Shown: positions 33,598 to 42,376 of the stretch, in pieces | How positions within the stretch are numbered: the first letter of the stretch is position 1 | How the letters are laid out: every line of letters begins with the position of its first letter | From: Comamonadaceae bacterium UBA2121 | Lineage (GTDB): Bacteria > Pseudomonadota > Gammaproteobacteria > Burkholderiales > Burkholderiaceae_C | Assembly: GCA_002331385.1 (NCBI GenBank) | Contig: DCYB01000011.1 | Span: forward strand, 62,001 to 126,000 | Direction of reading: 5' to 3' | Length of the DNA stretch: 64,000 bases | Made by a program: the position numbers and the translations under genes | Notes under the pieces: model-generated | The model's input: the letters and a program-made list of their open reading frames with translations, nothing else | Told to the model about the DNA's origin: nothing | The model's database searches: none

Positions 33598-35202
33598 ATG
33601 ACCGAATCGATAAACGTATCCACACTCAAGCACTGGCTGCATGACGGCGAAGAGATCGCCGTGTTCGACGTGCGCGAGCATGGGCAATACGGCGAGTCAC
33701 ACCTTTTCTACGCCACGTCGGTGCCGTTCAGCCGCATCGAGGTCGATGTATTCCGGCTGGTGCCACGCCAACAGGTCCGCATCGTGGTGTATGACGGCGG
33801 CGATGACGACTCTGCGGGCGTGGCCGCGCGAGCGGCAGGCCGGCTGCGTGAACTGGGCTACACCCGGGTCTTCGAACTGGAAGGCGGAACGGCCGCATGG
33901 AAGCAGGCAGGGTACGTGCTGTTTGCCGGCGTGAATCTGCCGTCGAAAACCTTTGGTGAACTGGTGGAGCACGCCTACGGTACGCCGAGCGTGTCGGCGC
34001 AGCAATTGGCTGAGTGGCAGACGCAGGCGCAACCACCGGTCGTGCTGGACGGACGCCCGATTGCCGAGTTCCACAAGATGAGCATTCCGGGCGCCATGTG
34101 CTGTCCGAATGGTGAATTGGCCTACCGCATCCGCGACCTCGTGCCGGACGAGAGCACGCCCATCGTCATCAACTGCGCAGGCCGCACGCGCTCGATCCTG
34201 GGTGCGCAGACGCTCATCAACCTGGGCATTGCGAACCCCGTCTATGCACTGGAGAACGGCACGCAAGGCTGGTATCTGGTCGATCTGCCGCTGGAGCACG
34301 GCAAGACGCACCACTACGGCAGTGACACCGGCAACCAGCAACTGAAGGCGCAGGCCCATGCGTTGGCCGAGCGCTTCGACGTCCCCTTTGTGGATGCGGA
34401 TACGGTGCGGGCATGGGCGCAGGACAGCGATCGCTCGTTGTTCCTGTGCGATGTGCGCACGCCGGAAGAATTCAAGGCCGGAACGCTGGCGGGCGCGCAG
34501 CTCACACCGGGCGGCCAGTTGATGCAGGCGGCGGACCAGTACGTCGGCGTGCGCCATGCGCGGCTGGTGCTGTTCGATGGCGACGACGTGCGCGCCGCCG
34601 TGGTGGCGAGCTGGCTGCGGCAAATGGGCCACGACGCCAGCGTGCTGAAGCAGGGTGTGCGCAGCGGCTTGTCGCTGGCAACCACGGCACCCACAGCGTT
34701 CACAGCCGAGACGCAACCGCCAGCGCTGGCTGCCATTGCCGCCAACGAACTGGCCGCACGCATGCAGGCGGGTACGGTGACGGTGGTCGATCTGCGACCC
34801 AGCATGGCCTATCGCAAGGAGCATATCGCCGGATCGATCTGGTCCATCCGCCCGCGTCTGGCACGCGATCTGATCGATGTGAAGAACGACGAGAAGAAGG
34901 ATGTGGTGTTGGTCGCCGACGAAGCCGACATCGCGCGCTGGGCCGCACTGGAGTTGCCTGCCCGACCGCTGCTGCTCACTGGCGGCTTCAAGGCATGGAA
35001 GGACGCCGGACTGCCGATGCAGTCCAGTCCCGATCTTCCGGTGGATGCGGACTGCATCGACTACCTTTTCTTCGTGCATGACCGCCACGACGGCAACAAG
35101 GAAGCCGCCCGCCAATACCTGGCCTGGGAAACCGGGCTCGTGCCGCAGCTCGATGCGCAGGAACTGGCCGAGTTCCAGCTCCCCGCGCACGCGCCGGCCT
35201 GA
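33598..35202 (+). CDS. rhodanese-related sulfurtransferase with four rhodanese domains
   Basis: 534 residues from ATG 33598. Four tandem rhodanese-like domains can be seen: about 1-110 (AVFDVREHGQYGESH), 125-230 (VVLDGRPIAEFHKMSIPGA), 260-360 (LFLCDVRTPEEFKAGTLAGA) and 385-490 (VVDLRPSMAYRKEHIAGS). Only domain 2 has an active-site Cys, C193 in the loop CAGRTR; the others have Asp/Gly at that place and are probably structural. It would move sulfane sulfur. It lies next to the thiol dioxygenase, a pairing that suggests handling of sulfide, persulfide or sulfite from thiol breakdown. Confidence 0.9.
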   Translation: MTESINVSTLKHWLHDGEEIAVFDVREHGQYGESHLFYATSVPFSRIEVDVFRLVPRQQVRIVVYDGGDDDSAGVAARAAGRLRELGYTRVFELEGGTAAWKQAGYVLFAGVNLPSKTFGELVEHAYGTPSVSAQQLAEWQTQAQPPVVLDGRPIAEFHKMSIPGAMCCPNGELAYRIRDLVPDESTPIVINCAGRTRSILGAQTLINLGIANPVYALENGTQGWYLVDLPLEHGKTHHYGSDTGNQQLKAQAHALAERFDVPFVDADTVRAWAQDSDRSLFLCDVRTPEEFKAGTLAGAQLTPGGQLMQAADQYVGVRHARLVLFDGDDVRAAVVASWLRQMGHDASVLKQGVRSGLSLATTAPTAFTAETQPPALAAIAANELAARMQAGTVTVVDLRPSMAYRKEHIAGSIWSIRPRLARDLIDVKNDEKKDVVLVADEADIARWAALELPARPLLLTGGFKAWKDAGLPMQSSPDLPVDADCIDYLFFVHDRHDGNKEAARQYLAWETGLVPQLDAQELAEFQLPAHAPA

Positions 35203-35268
35203 AACAGCGCGGGTCATCGGCCCGCATCGCTTTCGGTCATTTCATAAACACATCAGGAGACAAACCAC

Positions 35269-36255
35269 ATGAAAGCCATCACAACCCTCGGCGCGCTGCT
35301 CATCGGCGCCCTGTTGAGCACGGCCGCGACGGCCGAGCCGATGCCCAAGGTGAACGGATACCCGGCGCAGCCGCTGCGCTTCATCTCGCCGTTCCCGCCG
35401 GGCGGTGGCAATGACGCCACCACGCGCTGGGTTACGACCAAGCTGCCCGACTTCATCGGACAGGCCGCCGTCGTGGACAACCGCGGTGGTGCGGGTGGCA
35501 ACATCGGAGCCAAAGCCGTCGCCGATTCCAAGCCGGATGGCTACACGCTGCTGACCGGACAGGTGTCGTTGATGGCGGTGAACCCCACGCTGTACAGCGC
35601 GCCCGGTTTCGAGCCGCTCAAGAACTTCATTCCCATCACCCAGGTCAACGCCGCACCGCTCGCGATCGTGGTGGCCTCCGCGTCCCCCGTGAAGTCGTTT
35701 GCCGATCTGTCCACCCGTGCCAAGGCAGACCCGGGCAAGATCACCTTCGCCACACCCGGCAACGGCACCCTGTCGCATCTGGTCGGCGCCGTGCTGTCCA
35801 AGGAAAAAGGCGTGCCGATGACGCACGTTCCCTACAAGGGCGCGGGCCCGGCGCTGAACGACCTGCTGGGCCAGCAAGTCGATGTGCTCATCACCTCGAC
35901 CTCTTCCGTGGCGGGGATGATCCAGAGTGGCCAATTGCGTGCGCTCGCCGTGACGAGTCCAAGGCGTGTCGGCATCTTCACCAAGGTCCCCACGCTGGAG
36001 GAACTGGGCCTCACCCACGCCACCTATGAAGACTGGTACGGCTTCTTCGCTCCCGCAGGCACGCCACCTGAGCGCGTGAAGTATCTGCATGACGCCATCA
36101 CACGCACCCTGCGCACCCCCGAAGTGACCAAGCTGGTGATTGAAGGCGGAAGCGAAGTCGTGGCTAACACGCCGGAAGAATTCACGCGCCAGGTCACGCA
36201 GGACATGAAGCGCTGGGGCGATTTGGTCAAGCTCTCCGGCGCCAAGCTGGACTGA
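35269..36255 (+). CDS. Bug/TctC-family periplasmic substrate-binding protein
   Basis: 328 residues; signal peptide about 1-23 (ending TATA-E). Hallmarks: YPAQPLRFISPFPPGGGNDATTRW and VDNRGGAGGNIGAKAVADSKPDGYTLL. Ribosome site CAGGAG is 11 bases before ATG 35269. First of three receptors in the sulfur-conjugate operon; similar in its FPPGGGND segment to the receptor at 40789, so these two may be paralogs with related ligands. Confidence 0.93.
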   Translation: MKAITTLGALLIGALLSTAATAEPMPKVNGYPAQPLRFISPFPPGGGNDATTRWVTTKLPDFIGQAAVVDNRGGAGGNIGAKAVADSKPDGYTLLTGQVSLMAVNPTLYSAPGFEPLKNFIPITQVNAAPLAIVVASASPVKSFADLSTRAKADPGKITFATPGNGTLSHLVGAVLSKEKGVPMTHVPYKGAGPALNDLLGQQVDVLITSTSSVAGMIQSGQLRALAVTSPRRVGIFTKVPTLEELGLTHATYEDWYGFFAPAGTPPERVKYLHDAITRTLRTPEVTKLVIEGGSEVVANTPEEFTRQVTQDMKRWGDLVKLSGAKLD

Positions 36256-36278
36256 GCTGACACGCACCGCACGCCCGA

Positions 36279-37511
36279 ATGACACGCAACAGGTTCGCCC
36301 CCATGAACGCTGATTCTTCAGACACCCGCAACACCACTGGCTGGCAGACCCGCCTGCCGCATCTGGGCAAGCATCCCGCGTATGCGGGAGGCGTGGCCAT
36401 GAACCCGCCCATCGTGCGCGCCAGCACGGTCGTCTTCGACAACACCGCGCACCAGCGCGAAATGCGCGGGCGCCGTGGCGAAGAGCGCATCTTCAGCTAC
36501 GGAGCACGCGGCACGCCCACCAGCTTTGCGCTGGAGGATGCGGTCAGCGAACTGGAAGGTGCGTACCGCACGCGGTTGCTGCCCACAGGACTGGCCGCCA
36601 TCGCCATGGCCCTGCTGAGCTATCTGCGACCGGGCGATCACGTGCTCATCACCGATTCGGCCTACCAGCCGGTGCGGCATCTCACAGAGCAATTCTTGCG
36701 ACCGTATGGCATCGAGTTCAGCTTCTTCGCCGCAGATGGCAGCGATGCGCAAAGCAAGATGCGCCCCAACACGCGCATGCTGTACGCCGAGTGCCCGGGC
36801 TCGCTGGTCTATGAAATGTGCGACCTGCCCGCCCTCTGCGCCATGGCCCACGCGCGTGGTGCCATGGTGGCGGTGGACAACACCTGGGGCTCGGGCGTGC
36901 AGTACCGCCCGCTGGCGCTGGGCGCGGACGTCTCCGTGATGGCCGCCACCAAATACCTGTCCGGTCACTCGGACGTGATGATGGGCACCGTGGCGACCCG
37001 CAAGGAATTCTGGCAGCCGCTCGCCGAACGCTGCGATGCCTTCGGCATGACCGTCAGTCCCGATGATGCATGGCTGGTGCTCCGGGGCATCCGCAGCCTG
37101 GCTACACGCTTGAAAACGCACGAGCGCCATGCGCTCCACATCGCGCATTGGCTCGAAAGCCATCCCGCCGTGCGCAAGGTCTATTGCCCAGCGCTGCCAT
37201 CGCATCCGGGCCACGACCTCTGGCAGCGCGACTGCGACGGCACGAACGGCCTCATCTCGCTGGAACTGCCTGTCGGCACGTCGCAGCAGCAGGTGGACCA
37301 GTTCATCGACAACCTGCAGCTGTTCGGCCTGGGAGCGTCATGGGGCGGCTACGAAAGCCTCGTCACCCCGACGGATATGCAACAGGCGCGCAGCGTCACC
37401 GACTGGAGCGGCCACGGCCCGGTCGTGCGCCTGCACATCGGCCTGGAAGACCCGGACGACTTGCAGCGCGATTTGTCGCAGGCGCTCGAGAGTGCGGGAT
37501 TGACCCGCTGA
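36279..37511 (+). CDS. metC: PLP-dependent cystathionine beta-lyase-like C-S lyase
   Basis: 410 residues from ATG 36279; ATG 36303 is an equally possible start. Cys/Met-metabolism PLP enzyme: substrate loop FSYGARGTPTSFALEDAVSELEG, AVDNTWGSG with PLP-N1 Asp200, and the Schiff-base Lys225 in MAATKYLSGHSDVM. The RGTPT pattern and the SY-x-R region are those of bacterial MetC-type beta-lyases, which split L-cystathionine or other cysteine S-conjugates into thiol, pyruvate and ammonia. In this operon a cysteine S-conjugate is a more likely substrate than cystathionine. Confidence 0.88.
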   Translation: MTRNRFAPMNADSSDTRNTTGWQTRLPHLGKHPAYAGGVAMNPPIVRASTVVFDNTAHQREMRGRRGEERIFSYGARGTPTSFALEDAVSELEGAYRTRLLPTGLAAIAMALLSYLRPGDHVLITDSAYQPVRHLTEQFLRPYGIEFSFFAADGSDAQSKMRPNTRMLYAECPGSLVYEMCDLPALCAMAHARGAMVAVDNTWGSGVQYRPLALGADVSVMAATKYLSGHSDVMMGTVATRKEFWQPLAERCDAFGMTVSPDDAWLVLRGIRSLATRLKTHERHALHIAHWLESHPAVRKVYCPALPSHPGHDLWQRDCDGTNGLISLELPVGTSQQQVDQFIDNLQLFGLGASWGGYESLVTPTDMQQARSVTDWSGHGPVVRLHIGLEDPDDLQRDLSQALESAGLTR

Positions 37512-37541
37512 ATTTCCCGCATGACAACAGGACACGCAACC

Positions 37542-38516
37542 ATGAAAACCTACCTCTTTGCCGCCACCATCTGCCTCGCAGTGATGGGCGCAACCAGTGG
37601 ACAAAGCGCTGCAGCTGCCTATCCAGACCGCCCGATCACGATGACCGTTCCCTTTCCTGCCGGTGGCGGTGTGGACGTGGTCGGACGCCTGTACACAAAC
37701 GAGATCACGCAGCGCACTGGCGCAGTCATCGTGATCGATAACAAGGCCGGCTCCGGCGGCATCATCGGTGTCGGCGCTGCCGCACGCGCCAAGCCGGATG
37801 GCTACCAGTTCGTGATGGGCAGCCCGGGCAACATCAGCATCGCGCCCAGCGCATACAAGTCGCTGAGCTACAACCCCGCCAAAGACCTGACACCGGTAGC
37901 GATGGGGGTGCAAATCCCGCTGTTGCTCGTCACCCGCCCGGACGCGCCATTCGGGTCGGTGCCCGAGCTCGTCCGCTATGGCAAGGAGCACCCGGGCAAA
38001 CTGAGCTATGCCTCTGGCGGAACGGGGACCTCCCAACACCTTTCCGGAGCCATGTTCGTGCAAATGTCCGGTCTGGACGCGCAGCACATTCCATACAAGG
38101 GGACTTCTCCCGCGTTGACGGATCTGATGGGCGGGCGCGTGGACTTTGCCTTTCTCGATACCTCCGCCGTATCCAACATCAAGGCCGGAAAAATCAAACT
38201 ACTCGCGGTGACCAGCGCCAAGCGTTCGGCCTTGTTTCCTGACACCCCAACCGTTGCAGAGGGTGGCGTGGCGGGCTACGAGGCACTCAACTGGTACGGC
38301 TTCTTCGCCCCGGCAGGAACGCCTGCTGAATCGGTGAACTGGCTCTATCAGCAGATCAAGACCGCACAGGGCGATCAGGGACTGGCAGAGAAGTTCAAGG
38401 CCCAAACGATGGAAATTCCACCGGCCATGGATCCGGCTGGGTTCGCCAAATTCGTGGCGGCGGACACCGCCAAGTGGAAACAGCTCATCAAGTCCCTCGG
38501 ACTCAAACTGGACTGA
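37542..38516 (+). CDS. Bug/TctC-family periplasmic substrate-binding protein
   Basis: 324 residues from ATG 37542 (ACAGGAC before it), signal peptide about 1-26. Family motif YPDRPITMTVPFPAGGGVDVVG and IDNKAGSGGIIGVGAAARAKPDGYQFV. Differs from the receptors at 35269 and 40789 in the ligand-loop sequence (GGGVDVVG against GGGNDATT/GGGNDGIA), which suggests a different ligand. Located between the C-S lyase and the deacylase genes. Confidence 0.93.
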   Translation: MKTYLFAATICLAVMGATSGQSAAAAYPDRPITMTVPFPAGGGVDVVGRLYTNEITQRTGAVIVIDNKAGSGGIIGVGAAARAKPDGYQFVMGSPGNISIAPSAYKSLSYNPAKDLTPVAMGVQIPLLLVTRPDAPFGSVPELVRYGKEHPGKLSYASGGTGTSQHLSGAMFVQMSGLDAQHIPYKGTSPALTDLMGGRVDFAFLDTSAVSNIKAGKIKLLAVTSAKRSALFPDTPTVAEGGVAGYEALNWYGFFAPAGTPAESVNWLYQQIKTAQGDQGLAEKFKAQTMEIPPAMDPAGFAKFVAADTAKWKQLIKSLGLKLD

Positions 38517-38535
38517 TCAGGCAAGCGAGGAACAC

Positions 38536-39549
38536 ATGGGACACATCAAGAACTTCCTTTCGGCCCAGGGTACGCACGGCATCGAGCAGGGCGTGATTGC
38601 AGTCGGCTCGATGTCATCGGGCATGCCGGTCGGATTGCCCTATCTGGCCATTCGCGGAGCACGTCCGGGCAAGACGCTCTGGCTGCACGGGCAGGTGCAT
38701 GGCGACGAAATCAATGGAATGATTGCCGCGTTGCGATTTGCACGGGGGCTGGATCCCGCACACATGAGCGGCAACGTGGTCGTGACCCCGACCGGGAATC
38801 CCCACGCGCTGGATGCGCGGCGCAAGCGCAATCCGTATGACGAACTGGATCTCGACCAGAGCTATCCGGGCAATCCCAACGGTTTGATATCGGAGCGTCT
38901 GGCTTTCGCGTTGATGCAGGAAATCGAAGGCACGGCGGATGTGCTGATCAATCTGCACACCATGAATGCCTTGTTCGATTCCCGTGTGTATGCCGTCTAC
39001 AAAGTGCATCCACAGAGCCCTCTGTCCGAGCTCGAGCTGCTGCGCCTCATCAGCGTGTTCGAGCCCAATGTGGCTTGCCGGATGGACGTGGGCGGGGCAG
39101 GCGAATTGCCGGGCAACATCGCGGGCGCGCTGGACTACCAATGCCTTGCCCGCGGCGTGGCGGCTTTCATGCTGGAACTCGGCGGCGGCAGCCGCTATGA
39201 AGCGCACAACGTGGAGCAGGCGGAGCGGGGATTTGCCCGGCTGGCGGCCCAGCTGGGCATCTTGCCCAAGGCGACCGCAAACGTGCTGCCCGCCAGCGTG
39301 CGTCAGGTGACCAAGCGTGGATGGATGACGTTTTCTCACGGCGGCTTGTTCATCCCGCAAGCGACCGCCGGAGACACCTTGCCAGCCAAGGCCGTTCTGG
39401 GGCATTCGATGGACCTGTATGGCAATCCCGTAGAGACCATCGCGCTGGCACGTGATGGCATCGTCATCGGACTGCGCAGGGATCCCGTGGTGCACACGGG
39501 TGAGCGTGCCGCATTCATGGCGCACGAGTGGAAGGAAGTGACGCTCTGA
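38536..39549 (+). CDS. succinylglutamate desuccinylase/aspartoacylase-family deacylase
   Basis: 337 residues. Zinc carboxypeptidase-like fold with the AstE/AspA signature HGQVHGDEINGM (zinc ligands His55 and Glu58), the third His in VLINLHTMNALFDS (His141) and the catalytic Glu probably in FMLELGGGSRYE. Family members hydrolyse N-acyl amino acids; the aminoacylase-3 branch removes acetyl from mercapturic acids. It is 19 bases behind a Bug gene and 30 before the M20 gene, so a role in N-deacylation of the imported substrate fits. Confidence 0.83.
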   Translation: MGHIKNFLSAQGTHGIEQGVIAVGSMSSGMPVGLPYLAIRGARPGKTLWLHGQVHGDEINGMIAALRFARGLDPAHMSGNVVVTPTGNPHALDARRKRNPYDELDLDQSYPGNPNGLISERLAFALMQEIEGTADVLINLHTMNALFDSRVYAVYKVHPQSPLSELELLRLISVFEPNVACRMDVGGAGELPGNIAGALDYQCLARGVAAFMLELGGGSRYEAHNVEQAERGFARLAAQLGILPKATANVLPASVRQVTKRGWMTFSHGGLFIPQATAGDTLPAKAVLGHSMDLYGNPVETIALARDGIVIGLRRDPVVHTGERAAFMAHEWKEVTL

Positions 39550-39579
39550 ACCCCGCCGGAACGCCAAGGAGGTCCGTAT

Positions 39580-40788
39580 ATGCAGCAGCCACGTCAGGAA
39601 ACATTGGACATACTCCAGCGCCTTATCTCGTTTCCTACCGTCAGCAGGAATTCCAATCTGGACCTGATTGACTGGATAAGAAGTTATCTGAGAGGCCGTG
39701 GATTCGTGACGCGACTGAGTTATGACGAAACGTCCACGAAGGCCAATCTGTTCGCCACCATTGGTCCGCAGAAAGAGGGCGGTCTGCTGCTTTCGGGGCA
39801 CACCGACGTGGTTCCGGTCGATGGTCAGGATTGGCATGTCGATCCGTTCAAGGCAACGATCTCCGAAGGGCGGGTCTACGGACGCGGGGCCTGCGATATG
39901 AAGGGCTTCATTGCGAGCGTCCTGTCGCGTGTGACCGCGATCGATCCGGCGCATCTGGACCAACCGGTGCACCTGGCATTCACATACGACGAAGAGGTGG
40001 GGTGCAAGGGCGTCAGGACACTGCTGGCTGATCTGAAGGCGGTCGGCATCCAACCGTCTGCGTGCATTGTGGGAGAGCCCACCGATATGCGCATCGTGCG
40101 GGCGCACAAGGGCAGTCGTAACTACCGTTGCTGCGTCCGGGGCAAGGAAGCCCACGCCTCCAGAACGCACGAAGGCGTGAACGCCATCCAGCACGCCGCG
40201 CGTGTCATCGGTTTCATCGACATGCTGTCGGAGCAGATGTCCGAGTCCCCCGAGGCGCAGAGCCTGTTCGAGACGCCTTTCGATACCCTGCAGACCAGCC
40301 TTGTTCAGGGAGGATTGGCGCGCAACATCGTTCCCCGGGACTGTGAGTTCACGTTCGGGTATCGGTATTTGCCGCGCACGGACCCGGACGGGATCTTCGA
40401 GCAGATCAGGGATTTCGGCGTGCGAGAAGTCTTGCCGCGCATGCAGCGCGCGGCGGCGGACGCGGACATCCGCTTTGACAAGTTGAGCGACAACCCGGCG
40501 TTGTCTCCCTCCATGAACGGCGAGCTTGCCCGGTTTGCGCTGGAATTGAACGGGGCGCAAGGGGCTGGACTCGGCGTGAGCTATATGACCGAAGGCGGCA
40601 TCTACCAGCAATCGGGCATACCGACCATCATCTGCGGGCCCGGCAGCATTTCACAAGCGCACAAGCCCGATGAATTCGTGGAACTGAGCCAACTGGCGCA
40701 TTGCGAGCGCTTCATTGAAAGCCTCTGGGAGAGGCAAGCGCGCCCAGCCACACCCATCCAGAACATCATGACCAACAAGGAGCAATGA
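39580..40788 (+). CDS. M20-family deacylase (acetylornithine deacetylase/ArgE-like)
   Basis: 402 residues with AAGGAGG ahead of ATG 39580. Binuclear zinc site of ArgE/DapE enzymes: LLSGHTDVVPVDGQDW (His74, Asp76), GRGACDMKGF (bridging Asp106), TYDEEVGCKG (catalytic Glu138, Glu139), VGEPTDMRIV (Glu166) and a C-terminal His in SQAHKPDEF. It would cleave an N-acyl group from an amino acid. Its position within a sulfur/C-S lyase operon, not with arginine genes, argues against acetylornithine as the physiological substrate. Confidence 0.9.
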   Translation: MQQPRQETLDILQRLISFPTVSRNSNLDLIDWIRSYLRGRGFVTRLSYDETSTKANLFATIGPQKEGGLLLSGHTDVVPVDGQDWHVDPFKATISEGRVYGRGACDMKGFIASVLSRVTAIDPAHLDQPVHLAFTYDEEVGCKGVRTLLADLKAVGIQPSACIVGEPTDMRIVRAHKGSRNYRCCVRGKEAHASRTHEGVNAIQHAARVIGFIDMLSEQMSESPEAQSLFETPFDTLQTSLVQGGLARNIVPRDCEFTFGYRYLPRTDPDGIFEQIRDFGVREVLPRMQRAAADADIRFDKLSDNPALSPSMNGELARFALELNGAQGAGLGVSYMTEGGIYQQSGIPTIICGPGSISQAHKPDEFVELSQLAHCERFIESLWERQARPATPIQNIMTNKEQ

Positions 40789-41793
40789 ATGAGTGCACTT
40801 CAACGCAGACGCCTGTGTCTCGGCATGTCCGGGGCCGCCTTCCTGTTGACCATGCACGCTGTGGCCGGGGCCCAAGTGCTGCAGGCACTGCCTGATTTCC
40901 CCAGGCAACCCATCACACTGATTTCACCGTTTCCTCCTGGCGGCGGGAACGATGGCATCGCGCGCCTGCTCGGCAACGAGTTGGGCAAGCTGATGGGACA
41001 GGCGGTGGTCATCGAAAATCGCGCGGGCGCTGGCGGCAACCTCGGCACCACGACCGTGGCGCGTGCGAAAGCCGACGGGTACACGCTGGTGCTCTCGCAG
41101 AACAGCGTCATGGCGGTCAATCCCTCGCTGTACAAGAATCCGGGATTTGATCCTCTCAAGGACTTTGTGGCGCTGTCGCAAATCACCTCGGCTCCGCTGG
41201 TGATGGTGGTGCGTGCGGAAAGCCCGTTCCAGTCGCTTGCGGACTATTTGCGGGCAGCCAGCGAGAAGCCCGGAAAAGTCAGCTTCGCCACGCCGGGCAA
41301 CGGCACGTTGTCTCACCTTGCCGGAGCGACTCTGGCACAGAAAAAGGGCCTGTCGCTGATGCATGTGCCGTATCGCGGCGCGGGACCGGCCACGAATGAT
41401 TTGCTGGGCGGGTCGGTGGACATGCTGATCACGTCGCCGCCGTCGGTCGAATCGCTGTACTCCTCCGGAAAAGTGCGCGCGCTCGCGGTCACGCACGCCA
41501 ATGCAGTCGGTGCGTTCAAGAACGTGCCTACGCTGGAGCAGCAGGGGGTGCGCGACGTGTCCATCGAGGGCTGGTATGGCGTGTTTGCCCCGGCTGGAAC
41601 GCCCAGGGAGCGCGTCCAATACCTGTCGGATGCGATCCGCAAGGCGGCGACGTCGCCAGCGGTGGTGGCGCGAATCAAGCAAGATGGCGCTGAAGTCGTG
41701 GCCAGCACGCCGGAAGCGCTGGACAAGAAATTACGCGAGGAAATCACGCATTGGTCCAAGCTGGTCAAGTCGCTGAATCTCTCCATCGACTGA
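40789..41793 (+). CDS. Bug/TctC-family periplasmic substrate-binding protein
   Basis: 334 residues; ATG follows directly on the stop of the deacylase, so it is co-translated. Signal peptide about 1-28 (ending AGA). Hallmarks FPRQPITLISPFPPGGGNDGIARL and ENRAGAGGNLGTTTVARAKADGYTLV. It resembles the receptor at 35269 through most of its length. Last gene of the operon; convergent with pncC. Confidence 0.93.
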   Translation: MSALQRRRLCLGMSGAAFLLTMHAVAGAQVLQALPDFPRQPITLISPFPPGGGNDGIARLLGNELGKLMGQAVVIENRAGAGGNLGTTTVARAKADGYTLVLSQNSVMAVNPSLYKNPGFDPLKDFVALSQITSAPLVMVVRAESPFQSLADYLRAASEKPGKVSFATPGNGTLSHLAGATLAQKKGLSLMHVPYRGAGPATNDLLGGSVDMLITSPPSVESLYSSGKVRALAVTHANAVGAFKNVPTLEQQGVRDVSIEGWYGVFAPAGTPRERVQYLSDAIRKAATSPAVVARIKQDGAEVVASTPEALDKKLREEITHWSKLVKSLNLSID

Positions 41794-41830
41794 CCTGCCG
41801 CGTGACCGGCATTGGAAGGCGATGGTCTGT

Positions 41831-42376
41831 TTACCGGAGCAGCGTATTCAGCCGGTGAATGGCGTGCCGCACGGTCGCGTGGCGCACGGCGGCGCGGTCG
41901 CCGTGGAAGTGTTGGACTTCGCTGTGCAGTGCGCCTTCTACCTGCCATGCGAACCAGACGGTGCCGACGGGTTTGTCTGCGCTGGCGCCGCCCGGGCCGG
42001 CGATGCCGGTGACGGCGATGCTGACCTGCGCCTGGGAGCGCAGCACCGCGCCGCTGGCCATGGCGCGGGCGACGGGTTCGCTCACGGCGCCGTGGCGCAG
42101 GAGGAGCAGGCCGGGCACGCCGAGCAGGTCGGTCTTGGCGGCATTGCTGTAGGTGACGAAGCCGCGCTCGAACCATGCGCTGGAGCCAGCCAGGTCGGTG
42201 CAGGTGGCGCTGATGAGTCCGCCTGTGCAGCTTTCCGCGGTGGCGAGCATGAGTCGGCGCGTGGTAAGGGTGCTGGCCAGATCGCGCAGGGTGTTTTCCA
42301 GCGACTCACTGGTCAGGCCGAACAGCTCGCGTCGCGAGGATTGCGATTGGCCGTCAGGGGCGTCGAGTTCGAGCAT
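41831..42376 (-). CDS. pncC: nicotinamide-nucleotide amidohydrolase (CinA C-terminal family)
   Basis: 181 residues; NMN deamidase of pyridine-nucleotide recycling. Family motifs: MLATAESCTGGLISATCTDLAGSSAWFERGFVTYSN (about 43-78) with the nucleophilic Ser in AESCTGG, and AVTGIAGPGGASADKPVGTVWFA (about 122-144). It lacks the N-terminal CinA domain, which is normal for this short form. Its start codon abuts the pgpA stop. Confidence 0.93.
   Translation of the reverse strand: MLELDAPDGQSQSSRRELFGLTSESLENTLRDLASTLTTRRLMLATAESCTGGLISATCTDLAGSSAWFERGFVTYSNAAKTDLLGVPGLLLLRHGAVSEPVARAMASGAVLRSQAQVSIAVTGIAGPGGASADKPVGTVWFAWQVEGALHSEVQHFHGDRAAVRHATVRHAIHRLNTLLR

Noticed and set aside
32627..33625. 332-codon minus-strand open frame across the LysR/dioxygenase gap
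   Set aside because: It crosses the regulatory region and overlaps two real genes; a GC shadow.
38614..40611. 665-codon minus-strand open frame opposite the two deacylase genes
   Set aside because: Antisense shadow; the plus-strand genes show intact zinc-site motifs and ribosome sites.
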